In this document: positions 43,906 to 55,625 of the stretch, piece after piece | Numbering within the stretch: position 1 is the first letter of the stretch | How the letters are laid out: every line of letters starts with the position of its first letter | Origin: Omphiscola glabra | Lineage: Eukaryota > Mollusca > Gastropoda > Lymnaeidae | DNA: 64,000 nt | Assembly (NCBI GenBank): GCA_964017045.1 | Contig: OZ024801.1 | Span: 33,405,257-33,469,256 of the forward strand | Reading direction: 5' to 3' | The notes under the pieces: generated by a model | What the model saw: only the letters and a program-made list of their open reading frames with translations | Database searches by the model: none | What the model was told of the DNA's origin: nothing | Made by a program: the position numbers and the translations under genes

Positions 43906-44857
43906 CCCTCTCAAATCCTTTCCTCTCACCCTGTTCCCTCCCAATATATTCTCCTCTTCTCTCAGAAATAGTTTTTCTTTACCTTACATCGTCATGACGG
44001 CAACTTGTATCTGTAATATTTAATCTATTTTTAAAACAAACAAACTAATTTCTACCACTAAAACCCCATCGCTACCACTCAAACCCATGATGGTGACACC
44101 GTGTCCTGGACCCCGACTTGGTTGACATAGCGTATTTGGGCCCGAGGCTGTAGCTGGTAGTGTCCTTACCTCGGTCCGAGTCTGCTCTGTTTGCCTGCTG
44201 TGTTACCCTTGTTTGAACAAAGTCGGACTGGATGCACACCAGCCTGCACACATAAACTGTATATGTCCTTTTCAAACTTATGCACGTTCGACTGACTTCA
44301 AGACCTCCTTATCCTCCCCTGCGTTTATTACAGAGGATCTCAAAATCGCGGTTGGTTAAAAAAATAAATAAATAGATCCTTCGGTCTGCGGAGTCCCTTT
44401 TTGGAGTCAAAAGCTGTAATAATAAGAAAAAAAAAGTGAATACACTTAATTTTTTTTTATGAACGCGGCATCGTCAGTTGAAAATGTTCGGATAGTTTGA
44501 GACCCCCCTGGTTTGCGGTATTGATTAATTTTTGCCTATCCTTTACCAATCTGTCTCCGTCTGTTATAGCTATTGGCGCAGTCCACGTTGAATGATGGGG
44601 TTCATTGTGCATGTAAACAAAAAATAAAGCCGTATCCTTACTAGACCTACATTATGGGGAGGGTTGAAATTTGTACAGGGATCGCTGCGTCCTGCATTTC
44701 AAATGTTGCAACGCTTGAAAGCAGGAGGGGAATTTTTTTTTTAAATATGAAGTTTAAGGATTCAATAAGCCACATATATTTTATAAGGAGGGTGGGGTGG
44801 GGGAGGCACGCTGACCGAAGTCTCGTGTTTCAACTCACCCTTGAGATCTTCAAAATA
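43906..44857. other. Unique DNA
   Basis: A possible decayed hAT-like element (cagaggatctcaaa at 44332, gtttgagacccccctg ending 44510) has weak inverted ends and no target duplication. No gene supported. Confidence 0.35.
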
Positions 44858-44975
44858 GATGTTTTCCCATGTTTTTCCAAGTTTCCCCCAAGTTTTCCCC
44901 ATGTTTTTCCAAGTTTCCCCCAAGTTTTCCCCATGTTTTTCCAAGTTTCCCCCATGTTTTCCCAAATTTTCCCCA
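44858..44975. repeat. 33-bp repeat, about 3.5 copies
   Basis: Unit tgtttttccaagtttccccc plus aagttttcccca. Confidence 0.85.
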
Positions 44976-45249
44976 AGTGCTTTCATAGTGTATAATATTT
45001 TAAACGGGAAAACTAGAAAGTCCGGTTAATGTCTTCAAACCCCAGGGTCGGTCCGAAAATGCAAATCTATATATGTATTAATGTATATATATATATAACA
45101 TTTTGGGTCGACCTTTCGACTCCCGGGCCAAGCGGTTCAATCGGAAATTCGATCCTGCAGACCGGCGCGGCACATGCTTAAATAGGTGCATTGAAGTACT
45201 ATAATTAAATCTATTTTTGTTCAGTTGGTTATATGCTCACGTGCCTGTG
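44976..45249. other. Unique DNA
   Basis: Short (TA)n at 45083-45097; nothing else supported. Confidence 0.4.
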
Positions 45250-45720
45250 TGTGGTCACGCGTCTGTGGATTTACTTGTCCACGGGTTGACTTGTCATGTG
45301 TAGCGGGCGACTTGTGGTCAATGGTCGTGGTTTGACTTGGCATGTGTATAGAGCTACTTGTGGTCAATGGTCGTGGGTTAACTTGTCATGTGCAGCGGGC
45401 TACTTGTGGTCAATGGTCGTGGTCTGACTTGTCATGTGTAGCGGGCTACTTGTGGTCAATGGTCGTGGGTTGACTTGTCACGTGACTTGTGGTCAATGGT
45501 CGTGGGTTGACTGGTCATGTGACTTGTGGTCAATGGTCGTGGGTTGACTTGTCACGTGACTTGTGGTCAATGGTCTTGGGTTGACTTTTCATGTGACTTG
45601 TGGTCAATGGTCGTGGGTTGACTTGTCATGTGACTTGTGGTCAATGGTCGTGGGTTGACTTGTCATGTGTAGCGGGCTACTTGTGGTCAATGGTCGTAGG
45701 TTCTCTTGTCGTGCGTTCAT
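45250..45720. repeat. 33-bp / 46-bp composite minisatellite
   Basis: Core ttgtggtcaatggtcgtggg plus ttgacttgtcatgtg. The longer form adds tagcgggctac. Long forms sit at the two ends and short forms in the middle. Confidence 0.92.
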
Positions 45721-45746
45721 TGATCAGGTCATCTTTATGGCGAATG

Positions 45747-45750
<4 letters not shown>

Positions 45751-45800
<50 letters not shown>
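45751..45800. repeat. (TA)n microsatellite
   Basis: About 24 uninterrupted ta units. Confidence 0.97.
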
Positions 45801-45802
<2 letters not shown>

Positions 45803-46185
45803 GGAATATTCGAAATAAAAGTCATCAGTCATATGTTGACTTTAATAACATGGAATACATTGTTTATTAATTACGTGAGCTCTTTTTGTGTTTGTGTGTG
45901 TGGATAACACCCATTGAAACGCCTCTGAAACCCCGCCACAACCAGGGTCCCTTGTGTGTTGGGTGGTGGAAGGATGTGGCCAAGTGCCTAACTACTGTTG
46001 ACTTAGTATCTAATAAAGCCATATTTATGTAACCAACACCTGTGTCACCATTCCACGCCACAATTTATGGCGTCACCTGAAAATGGTTAGGGCACTTGAA
46101 GCTTGTCTTGTCGTTTGGCAGATCCTTCTCAGTCGGGTTGGCTGGGTTTTTTTTGTGTTAAATGGTCGAAGCATTTTCTGTATGG
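45801..46185. other. Unique DNA
   Basis: No supported feature. Confidence 0.35.
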
Positions 46186-46279
46186 GTGGAGTTTGGTCTG
46201 TTTGTGCTTAATTTGGTCTGTTTGTGCTTAATTTGGTCTGTTTGTGCTTAATTTGGTCTGTTTGTGCTTAATTTGGTCA
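46186..46279. repeat. 20-bp repeat (ggtctgtttgtgcttaattt), 4 copies
   Basis: Near-identical copies directly left of a MITE fragment. Confidence 0.92.
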
Positions 46280-46282
46280 AAA

Positions 46283-46385
46283 ATATGTGTTTTCCGATGG
46301 TCTTAGGTGACCCCCGTGTAAGGGTCGTTCACCCCCCCCCCCCCCAAAACCCCCAAGGGGTTGCGACACAGAGTTCAGAACCGCT
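46283..46385 (-). mobile_element. SPIN-like hAT MITE fragment
   Basis: Half of the element: tgtgttttccgatggtctta, gggtcgttc, aaggggttgcgac and a terminal gttcagaaccgct. A C-run interrupts it and the other half is missing. Confidence 0.75.
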
Positions 46386-46844
46386 ACTCTAGACAACGTA
46401 TTATTTATGATAGCGTCGTCAGTTCAAATGTTCCCCAAACACCTTGTCAAGCCCATCGGTTATTAAATACATCGTGTTACATTTTAATATGACACGGCTT
46501 GTAATGAACGATACAAACAAAGACATTGTAAACGGCACAGCCCGGGTGGACCCCCAGCAGCGGTAAAACCAAAAGGAATGGACGTAACCTGGAAGTGCCT
46601 AACTCAACAACAACTCCGTGCCGTTTATTAGATTTGTGGGGCATCCTTCCATTGTGTCTCGAAACGGAAGTGTTGGGGTATTTCTTTCTGTTTTCTTTTT
46701 CTCCTTTCCCTTTCGCCACATGCACCGCTGAAGGTGTCTCCGGCTGATGTTGATAAGGTTCAAGTTCAAGGAGTGCGCGTAGTGTATTTTATATACTTGA
46801 GAATATCTTTATATACATTATTTAAATCAGTTCCATTTTTATAG
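46386..46844. other. Unique DNA
   Basis: No supported feature. Confidence 0.4.
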
Positions 46845-47270
46845 GGTGCGTAAATGTCTCAAGGTGCGTAAATGTCTCAAGGTGCGTAAATGTCTCAAGG
46901 TGCGTAAATGTCTCAAGGTGCGTAAATGTCTCAAGGTTCGTAAATGTCTCAAGGTGCGAAAATGTCTCAAGGTGCGTAAATGTCTCAAGACGCGTAAATG
47001 TCTCATGGCGCGTAAATGTCTCAAGGTGCGTAAATGTCTCAAGGTGCGTAAATGTCTCAAGGTGCGTAAATGTCTCAAGGCGCGTAAATGTCTCAAGGCG
47101 CGTAAATGTCTCAAGGCGCGTAAATGTCTCAAGGTGCGTACATGTCTCAAGGTGCGTAAATGTCTCAAGGTGCGAAAATAACCAAATGTGGGTTAATGAA
47201 AAAAGGTGCGTAAATGGTTCCATGTGCATATACGGCTGAAGGTGCGTAAATGGCCAAAGGTGCGTAAAGG
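46845..47270. repeat. 18-bp minisatellite (aaggtgcgtaaatgtctc)
   Basis: About 18 regular copies to 47175, then decayed ones to about 47270. Open frames on both strands are by-products. Confidence 0.95.
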
Positions 47271-47439
47271 GCTTAAGAATAATCTGGCAACATAACAGCT
47301 GAATGGATCAGCGTCTGTACACGAAAGATGTAGCCCCAGACAATGTCTGCCGGGAGATATGTTTTTTTGTTTTTTTTAAATTACCCGATAGCTAATTGGT
47401 TGGACGCGATTGATCCGTTTTAGTTCGTGTCGTGCAGAG

Positions 47440-47560
47440 GCGTGACTGATCCAAAATTATGGAACAGCTTGCCTCCATCTTTGAGGGAATTTGAAAAGGT
47501 TTAAAAAAAAAATCTTTTAAGAAAATTAAGAAACATTCACAGACTTTTTTTCTTTAAATA
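47440..47560 (+). pseudogene. Decayed LINE ORF2 C-terminus
   Basis: Short plus-strand stretch reading DPKLWNSLPPSLREFE, then a stop and further KKNLLRKL-type residues. This is the conserved WNSLP end of CR1/jockey-type ORF2. Nothing upstream can be joined with confidence. Confidence 0.65.
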
Positions 47561-47582
47561 GTATTTAAGAAGACCAGAGCGC

Positions 47583-47838
47583 TGTGAGCACGCTAAAGTA
47601 GCATGGATACAAGCTGTGAACATGCTAAAGTAGCATGGATACAAGCAGTGAGCATGCTAAAGTAGCATGGATACAAGCAGTGAGCATGCTAAAGTAGCAT
47701 GGATACAAGCAGTGAGCATGTTAAAGTAGCATGGATACAAGCAGTGAGCACGCTAAAGTAGCATGGATACAAGCAGTGAACATGCTAAAGTAGCATGGAT
47801 ACAAGCAGTGAGCACGCTAAAGTAGCATGGATACAAGC
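47583..47838 (+). repeat. 32-bp minisatellite inside a LINE 3' UTR
   Basis: Eight copies. Each holds CATGCTA-AAG-TAGCATG, a perfect 7-bp hairpin with a 3-nt loop, followed by gatacaagcagtgag. The array sits between the LINE ORF end and its tail (gcgctatataagtattcaat then an A-rich run to 47880), so it grew within the UTR. Confidence 0.88.
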
Positions 47839-47880
47839 GCTATATAAGTATTCAATAAATCAATAATAAAAAAAAAAAAC
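47839..47880 (+). other. LINE 3' tail
   Basis: gctatataagtattcaataa followed by an aataataaaaaa tract ends the element begun at 47440. Confidence 0.6.
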
Positions 47881-47917
47881 AACAGCATCGTAAGCATTAG
47901 GCTTCGACAATGTACGA

Positions 47918-49247
47918 CGCACAACTTTAACACGACGCACAGCTTTAACGCGACGCACAACTTTAACACGACGCACAACTTTAACACGACGCACAACTTT
48001 AACACGACGCACAACTTTAACACGACGCACAACTTTAACACGACGCACAACTTTAACACGACGCACAACTTTAACACGACGCACAACTTTAACACGACGC
48101 ACAACTTTAACACGACGCACAACTTTAACACGACGCACAACTTTAACACGACGCACAACTTTAACACGACGCACAACTTTAACACGACGCACAACTTTAA
48201 CACGACGCACAGCTCTAACACGACGCACAGCTCTAACACGACGCACAACTTTAACACGACGCACAACTTTAACACGACGCACAACTTTAACACGACGCAC
48301 AACTTTAACACGACGCACAACTTTAACACGACGCACAACTTTAACACGACGCACAACTTTAACACGACGCACAACTTTAACACGACGCACAACTTTAACA
48401 CGACGCACAACTGTAACACGACGCACAACTTTAACACGACGCACAACTTTAACACGACGCACAACTTTAACACGACGCACAACTTTAACACGACGCACAA
48501 CTTTAACACGACGCACAACTTTAACACGACGCACAACTTTAACACGACGCACAGCTCTAACACGACGCACAACTCTAACACGACGCACAACTCTAACACG
48601 ACGCACAACTTTAACACGACGCACAACTTTAACACGACGCACAACTTTAACACGACGCACAACTTTAACACGACGCACAACTTTAACACGACGCACAACT
48701 TTAACACGACGCACAACTTTAACACGACGCACAACTGTAACACGACGCACAACTTTAACACGACGCACAACTTTAACACGACGCACAACTTTAACACGAC
48801 GCACAACTTTAACACGACGCACAACTTTAACACGACGCACAGCTCTAACACGACGCACAGCTCTAACACGACGCACAGCTCTAACACGACGCACAGCTCT
48901 AACACGACGCACAGCTCTAACACGACGCACAGCTCTAACACGACGCACAGCTCTAACACGACGCACAGCTCTAACACGACGCACAGCTCTAACACGACGC
49001 ACAGCTCTAACACGACGCACAGCTCTAACACGACGCACAGCTCTAACACGACGCACAGCTCTAACACGACGCACAGCTCTAACACGACGCACAGCTCTAA
49101 CACGACGCACAGCTCTAACACGACGCACAGCTTTAACACGACGCACAGCTCTAACACGACGCACAGCTCTAACACGACGCACAGCTCTAACACGACGCAC
49201 AGCTCTAACACGACGCACAGCTTTAACACGACGCACAACTTTAACAC
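47918..49247. repeat. 18-bp minisatellite (gacgcacaactttaacac)
   Basis: About 74 copies. Two main sub-types, aacttt and agctct, form pure blocks; the right block (48840-49240) is almost entirely agctct. A rare aactgt variant occurs at 48411 and 48735, exactly 324 bp (18 units) apart, marking an 18-unit block duplication. The minus strand is open for about 480 codons in more than one frame, which shows the openness is due to the unit and not to selection. Confidence 0.97.
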
Positions 49248-49929
49248 CACTCAATATTTCATTCTGTAAAATGAAGACACCCCCCCCCTCCCCCCCCCCC
49301 CGCCCCAAAAAAAAAAAAAAAAAAAAAATTTCACTTTCGCCCCCCACCCTCGAAAAAAAACAACATCTCTTTTAACACACTCCTCTAGTTCACCCATACC
49401 AATCCTCAAACCCCCCCTCCCCCTTTTTTTTTTTCCTCCTAACACAGTAACAACAATTTATCACTGTTGACTCACTATGACTAGCGGGTTTTCCCGATGA
49501 TCACATCACAAATAAGCGCGACCATTAAATATTCTAGTTTGTGCCGCGGCCACCACCAATCACCCCTACTCTCATTGCATCTAGCAGAGGATGGATGCGC
49601 CGATATGGACCATCTCCCTGTTTGACACCATGATATTATAAACCTCTATTGTCCTCGGGAGGTGACGGGAAAAGGGGAGAGAAAGAGGGGGGGGGGTGGT
49701 GGTGGGGGCCAGGGACGCGACGCACGACACGCGCTCGTCAGTCTGTCGGCCTGCCATTCATTCATTAGTGACCCACTTCCCGCCCATTGTGCACTCGCAT
49801 CCCAGGTATTAGTGTGGCGGCCTCCCCCCGCCTCTCCCACAGTGAGCGCCGGCACTCGGGCTGAGCTGTACTACTGCCTTCTCGTGGCCTCTGGGTCATG
49901 GGGGCCGTGGAGGGAGGGGAGGGAAGAGG
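49248..49929. other. Homopolymer-rich unique DNA
   Basis: C-runs and A-run at 49280-49328, T-run near 49423-49435. The GC-rich part to 49930 has an open plus-strand frame that continues into the CT tract; I see no recognisable protein. Confidence 0.4.
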
Positions 49930-50205
49930 CTGCTGTTTACCTTTCTAGTTTGTATATTCTCACTCCTTCCTTCTTCTTTCTCTTCTCTCGCTCTCACCCT
50001 CCTTCTTCACCTCTCTCTCTCTCCCACCCTCCGCCCCGTCTGTCTCGCTCCACCTCCTCCCTCCACCTCTCTCTCCTAACCTCCCTCCCGTCGGTCTCCC
50101 TTCACCCCTGTATCCACCTCTCTCTTCCTCCCTCCTCCCTCTCGCTCCCTCCCTCCTCTCGCTCCCTCCCTCTCCCTCCCTTTCCCAGTCTCCCTCCCTC
50201 TTTGG
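49930..50205. repeat. CT-rich polypyrimidine tract
   Basis: Irregular ctccctcc and tctctc runs, a potential triplex-forming stretch. Confidence 0.85.
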
Positions 50206-51710
50206 CTTTGCACTGTCCAGAATTCAGTTCACGGTACAAACATACCTTAAATAGCTTGACGATTGCCTGCCCAATGTGGTGTATCTGAAATTTGCATACT
50301 CGGTCAGGCATTGAACGTGCCCTAATGGGACGATGATTAAATTTGGTTCTCAAACAATCACCTTTAACGTCTTGGTGCCTAAAAAAAATATAAATTAAAA
50401 AAAAAAACCATTTGAACAAAATAATATCAAATATTAGGATATTGAGAACGGATACATTCAGAGATACTATACCATTTAATGAGACTGTAGATGAAATGGA
50501 CACGAACAATCAGTGTCAATATAACAATATACGTTAAGCTTTAACAATAATTTTTCTATTATGCTGTTTGATGTACTCAGTGTACAACACCTATCTGTGC
50601 ATAGCTGCAACTCAACGCTTTTTGTATCGGCTCCGACTAGTCCAGGGGTCCTCAGACGCATAACCTATTAAAGCTTAAGATGTATTGTTACATCGACACG
50701 GATCGCTCGTGTCCGTTTCATCTATCTTAAAGCTTCATCGCAGTCCAGCGCTTATTTAATGAGACTGTGCAGGCCAACCACAACAAACTCGCCTTCTGCT
50801 GCTAATAAAAAGTTATAATCAAAACACCCCCCTCCCCCCGGGGTGCACACTCTTTAAGAGGCCTTAAAGCATGTCTAAATAGTATGTGTCTGACACGAAA
50901 ATTTAGTTCCTTTATATGTTTGGTCTGTTTTTTTTCGTAATTTTTTTGTTTTGTTTGTGTTTATTCCTTATGGATACAACCCAGTTTGTATTATTAACTT
51001 TAAAAAAAATAATAAAAAAAATCATCATTTGTATACCCCTGCTCACACCTAGATGACCCGTGTGTAGTTAACGAAGAAATGCACCCCTTGACCCCCCCCC
51101 CCCCATTTTCCGGTATTATCTTCTCAGCCATCTCTGAAGTGTTCCTCTGTCATCAAACACCTGTGAGCTAGATCATCCAATTCATATTTTTTGGGGGCTT
51201 TTTGGGGCTTTTTTAAAAATCCTTTATATTAACTTCGCCTTTGTTCGTGTGTTGGAGGCAAAATCTTCGCATGGCTACTTGACCCACTTCCCGTCAAACC
51301 TATAGAGCTGAAACCTGGCACATAGACTTTTGTTTGTGGATTGCAACACATTCTTTCAAATTTTGAGTTCCAACCCCCTAACCCCCCAACAATCACCCCC
51401 CCCCCTTTTTTTCCCCCCTGTTTCTTCAATGGGGAAGATGAAGGAAATATGATGAAACTGACTTCACGAAATAAAATTCCCGAAAACTGCGCTAAATGAG
51501 ATTCGTTTTTTAAAAACGATTGCGCAAATGCGTTTGGTGCGTAATAGTTTCGTTTTTTGTTTTTTTGTTTTTTTTTTGAAACAGTTGGTGAAATAAATCT
51601 TCGGTGTAAAAGCGGGTGGGTCGTTAGTATATTAATTATAAAATAATATAAAATGCATATAAAGGATGTATGCGAAAAACTTAGTTTTTTGGGGTTTTAA
51701 TGACGATTAA
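50206..51710. other. Unique AT-rich DNA, no gene seen
   Basis: Homopolymer runs (50381-50407, 51096-51105, 51396-51412, 51551-51575). No supported gene. Open frames of 60-135 codons lack any other evidence. Confidence 0.45.
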
Positions 51711-52560
51711 ATTCTGCTGTGTCCGTGACCCGGTCACAACAGGAACACTTTGCCGTATCCGTGACTCGGACACAACAGGCACACTTTGCCGTATCCGTGA
51801 CCCGGACACAACAGGAACACTTTGCCGTATCCGTGACCCGGTCACAACAGGAACACTTTGCCGTGTCCGTGACCTGGTCACAACAGGAACACTTTGCCGT
51901 ATCCGTGACCCGGACACAACAGGAGCACTTTGCCGTATCCGTGACCCGGTCACAACAGGAACACTTTGCCGTGTCCGTGACCCGGTCACAACAGGAACAC
52001 TTTGCCGTGTCCGTTACCCGGTCACAACAGGAACACTTTGCCGTGTCCGTGACCCGGTCACAACTGGAACACTTTTCCGTATCCGTGACCCGGTCACAAC
52101 AGGAACGCTTTGCCGTATCCGTGACCCGGTCACAACAGGAACACTTTGCCCTATCCGTGACCCGGTCACAACAGGAACACTTTGCCCTATCCGTGACCCG
52201 ATCACAACAGGAACACTTTGCTCTATCCGTGACCCGATCACAACAGGAACACTTTGCTCTATCCGTGACCCGATCACAACAGGATCACTTTGCCCTATCC
52301 GCGACCCGATCACTACAGGAACACTTTGCCGTAGCCTTGACCCCGCAGACCCGGTCACAACAAGAACCCTTTGCCGTATCCGTGACCCCGCTGACCCAGT
52401 CGCGGCATGAACACTTTGCCGTGTCCGTGACCCCGCTGACCCGGTCACAACAAGAACACTTTGCCGTATCCGTGACCCCGCTGACCCAGTCGCGGCATGA
52501 ACACTTTGCCGTGTCCGTGACCCCGCTGACCCGGTCACAACAGGTACACTTTGCCTTTGG
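51711..52560. repeat. 36-bp then 45-bp minisatellite with a palindromic core
   Basis: The left part repeats gtgacccggtcacaacagga plus acactttgccgtatcc (36 bp). GTGACC-C-GGTCAC in each unit is a perfect inverted repeat. From about 52325 the unit becomes 45 bp through addition of ccgctgacc, and alternates in a 90-bp dimer with a tcgcggcatgaa variant. Frames are open on both strands because all lengths divide by three. Confidence 0.95.
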
Positions 52561-52838
52561 TGTATCACAAAAGAATAAAGAACATTGTCGTATTCTGCGA
52601 TTTGAAGACACTGATTGCACTTTGAAGAGATCGAACACTTTATACTTCATGTAAAGTATTCCGAGAATAGTACACACTTCGGCATTCGAAGAAATAAGCC
52701 CAGACACACACGAGAATGATATGAACGGCCTGTTTGTTAGAGCAATCGTTTTCTTAGTTGTAAATGAATGTGTGTCAGTTTTCGATGGTCCTATCAACAA
52801 CACTGCTCCCTCGACATGTGGCTCGTTTAACAAAGGGT

Positions 52839-52841
<3 letters not shown>
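52561..52841. other. Unique DNA
   Basis: No supported feature. Confidence 0.4.
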
Positions 52842-52879
<38 letters not shown>

Positions 52880-53289
52880 CGAGAGAAAGGAAGAGAGAGA
52901 GGGAGAGAGCGGGGGGGAGATAGAATGGGGGGAAGAGAGATAGGAGAGGGATAATGAGGGAGAGAGGGAGGGAGAGAGAGAGAGAGGAAAGGAGAGAGAG
53001 AGAGAGACAGAGAGAGGGGGGAGAGAAGGAGAGAGGGAGGAAGAGCGAGAGCGAGAGGGGAGAGAGATGGGGGGGAAGAGAGAGGAGGGGAGAGTGAAGG
53101 AGGAAGAGAGAGAGGAAGAGAGAGAGAGGAAGGGACAGAGGGAGAAAGAGAGACAAAGGGGGAGAGAGAGAGGGGAGAGAGAGGGGAGAGAGATGGAGAG
53201 AGAGAGATGGAGAGAGAGAGATGGAGAGATAGAGATGGAGAGAGAGATGGAGAGAGAGAGAGTGAGAGATGGGGAAAGGGAGAGAGAGT

Positions 53290-53322
<33 letters not shown>

Positions 53323-53398
53323 AGGGGAGTGAGAGATGGGGAAAGGGAGAGAGAGTGAGAGAGAGAGGGGGAGTGAGAGAGAGGGAAAGAGAGAGAGA
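52842..53398. repeat. (GA)n polypurine tract, about 560 bp
   Basis: gaga, ggga and gatgga units with almost no pyrimidine on the plus strand; a strong candidate for triplex (H-DNA). Confidence 0.96.
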
Positions 53399-54413
53399 AA
53401 TGATGATAATAATAAGTGTGTTCCTTTTTTAAAAATTTCGTTAGAGGGGGGGAGGGGGGGGGAGAAGGGTTAACTTGTTCGTTCTTGTGGTGGGGGGTGG
53501 GGGCCTTATCGCCTCGTGAAAAGTGTCAGGCAGTCCTTGAACTACATATCCTTTTGTCTTCTTTTTACTGGCATTAAACAAATTATTCTAAGACGAAACC
53601 TGTTGCGCTCATTTGACTGGCAAAAAAAAAAAAAAGGGTTGGTGGGTCCTGTGGAACACATTAAGCTTTAAGAACCCGATGCGTAAGAGTTTTGGCCCGC
53701 AAAAAAAACCTTTAGATCTCACAGCGTAGGAGTTTGGGCATTTTATTTTGAGAGCGCTGACTGTGGCCCTGATGGAGTTTGATATGATACTTGATTAAAA
53801 AGAAGACAAAAATATCCGCAGAGCCCAATATAAATTTTAAGAAGTATTCCCAGAGAGCACTGCAAAAATTATTGTACTGTTAAAATATATATATATATAT
53901 CAACATAAAAAAAAAGACCAAAAAAAAGTTAACTTGTTTTTTGATATTTTTTTTTGGAAAAGAGCTGTGCTAAAAAAGAACCCACTAAATTAAGTGTTAA
54001 AAAATTGGACATCAAGCTCTGAAAGATTATTTTGTCTAACCGGAAAAGTGGGGTGTTGCGGGAAGGGGGGGGGGGTGGTGGTGGGAGGGGAATGAAGAAC
54101 GGAAATAATATCGCTGATTTAGAAAATAATGAATGGCTGATAAAGGGAATGAACTCCTCATTATAGAAAAAAAAAAAAAAAAAATCCAGGCCCGGCCCCT
54201 TGATCTGCTGCCTCGGGCAGGGGAGACTACTGCGATAATCAACTTCGCAGCTGCCGACACCCATCCTCGCCCCCCTTGATTAGAGAGTAGGAGAGGGAGA
54301 AAGCCGACAAACAAAAAAACCCTTCCTCCTTTTCATTAGTGTTATTAAATCCAGCGTCCTTTGTCTGGTTCATCTGCTTCCCATCACCGCCGCGTGTGTT
54401 GGTGGTTTTGATT
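53399..54413. other. Unique AT-rich DNA
   Basis: Simple runs of A, G and TA. Nothing recognised. Confidence 0.4.
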
Positions 54414-55625
54414 CATTGTGCTCTGTTGGTGTGGTGCTCTGTTGGTGTGGTGTGGTGCTCTGTTGGTGTGGTGCTATGTTTGGTGTGGTGCTCTGTTGGT
54501 GTGGTGCTCTGTTGGTGTGGTGCTCTGTTGGTGTGGTGTGGTGCTCTGTTGGTGTGGTGCTCTGTTGGTGTGGTGTGGTGCTCTGTTGGCGTGGTGCTCT
54601 GTTTGGTGTGATGCACTGTTGGTGTGGTGCTCTGTTGGTGTGGTGCTATGTTTGGTGTGGTGCTCTGTTGGTGTGGTGCTCTGTTGGTGTGGTGCTCTGT
54701 TGGTGTGGTGCTATGTTTGGTGTGGTGCTCTGTTGGTGTGGTGCTCTGTTGGTGTGGTGTGGTGCTCTGTTGGCGTGGTGTTCTGTTTGGTGTGATGCAC
54801 TGTTGGTGTGGTGCTCTGTTGGTGTGGTGCACTGTTGGTGTGGTGCTCTGTTGGTGTGGTGCTCTGTTGGTGTGGTGCTCTGTTGGTGTGGTGCACTGTT
54901 TGGTGTGGTGCTCTGTTGGTGTGGTGCTCTGTTGGTGTGGTGCTATGTTGGTGTGGAGCTCTGTTGGTGTGATGCTCTGTTGGTGTGGTGCTCTGTTGGT
55001 GTGGTGCACTGTTTGGTGTGGTGCACTGTTGGTGTGGTGCTCTGTTTGGTCTGGTGCACTGATTGGTGTGGTGCTCTGTTGGTGTGGTGCTCTGTTGGTG
55101 TGGTGCTCTGTTGGTGTGGTGCTCTGTTGGTGTGGTGCACTGTTTGGTGTGGTGCACTGTTGGTGTGGTGCTCTGTTGGTGTGGTGCACTGTTGGTGTGG
55201 CGCTCTGTTGGTGTGGTGCTCTGTTGGTGTGGTGCTCTGTTTGGTGTGGTGCTCTGTTGGTATTGTGCTCTGTTGGCGTGGTGTGGTGCTTTGTTGGTGT
55301 GGTGCTCTGATGGTGTGGTGCTCTGATGGTGTGGTGATCTGTTTGTGTGATGTGGTGCTCTTATTGTGTGGTGTGTGATGTGGTGCTCTTATTGTGTGGT
55401 GTGGTGCTCTGTTTGTGTGATTTAGTGCTCTGTTGGTCTGGTGTGGTGCTCTGCTATGCTGGTGTGGTGTGCTGCTAAGTTGGTGTGGCGCTCTGGTGGT
55501 GTGGTGCACTTTTTGGTGGGGTGCACTGTTGGTGTGGCGTGATACTCTGTTTGGTGTGGCGTGCTGCTCTGTTTGATGTTGTGTGGTGCTCTTTTGGTGT
55601 GGTGTGGTGCTCTCTTGATGTGGCG
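54414..55625. repeat. 16-bp minisatellite (gtgctctgttggtgtg)
   Basis: About 75 copies with tttgg and extra gtgtg variants. A block from about 54540 to 54650 recurs at about 54740-54830 with the same order of variants (tggcgtggtg, tgtgatgcactg). The right 300 bp are more degenerate. Confidence 0.95.

Noticed and set aside
44332..44510. hAT-like element with cagaggatctcaaa and gtttgagacccccctg ends
   Set aside because: Inverted ends are imperfect and the flanking 8 bp agree at only about half the positions.
47817..49347. Minus-strand open frames of 477 and 495 codons
   Set aside because: They lie in the 18-bp array, are open in more than one frame at once and consist of a six-residue repeat. 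Periodicity with a unit divisible by three explains them.
49662..50288. 208-codon plus-strand frame
   Set aside because: The second half is a CT tract and the first half GC-rich filler; no domain or splice evidence.
50640..50665. hAT-like left end (caggggtcctcagacg)
   Set aside because: No matching right end within a reasonable distance.
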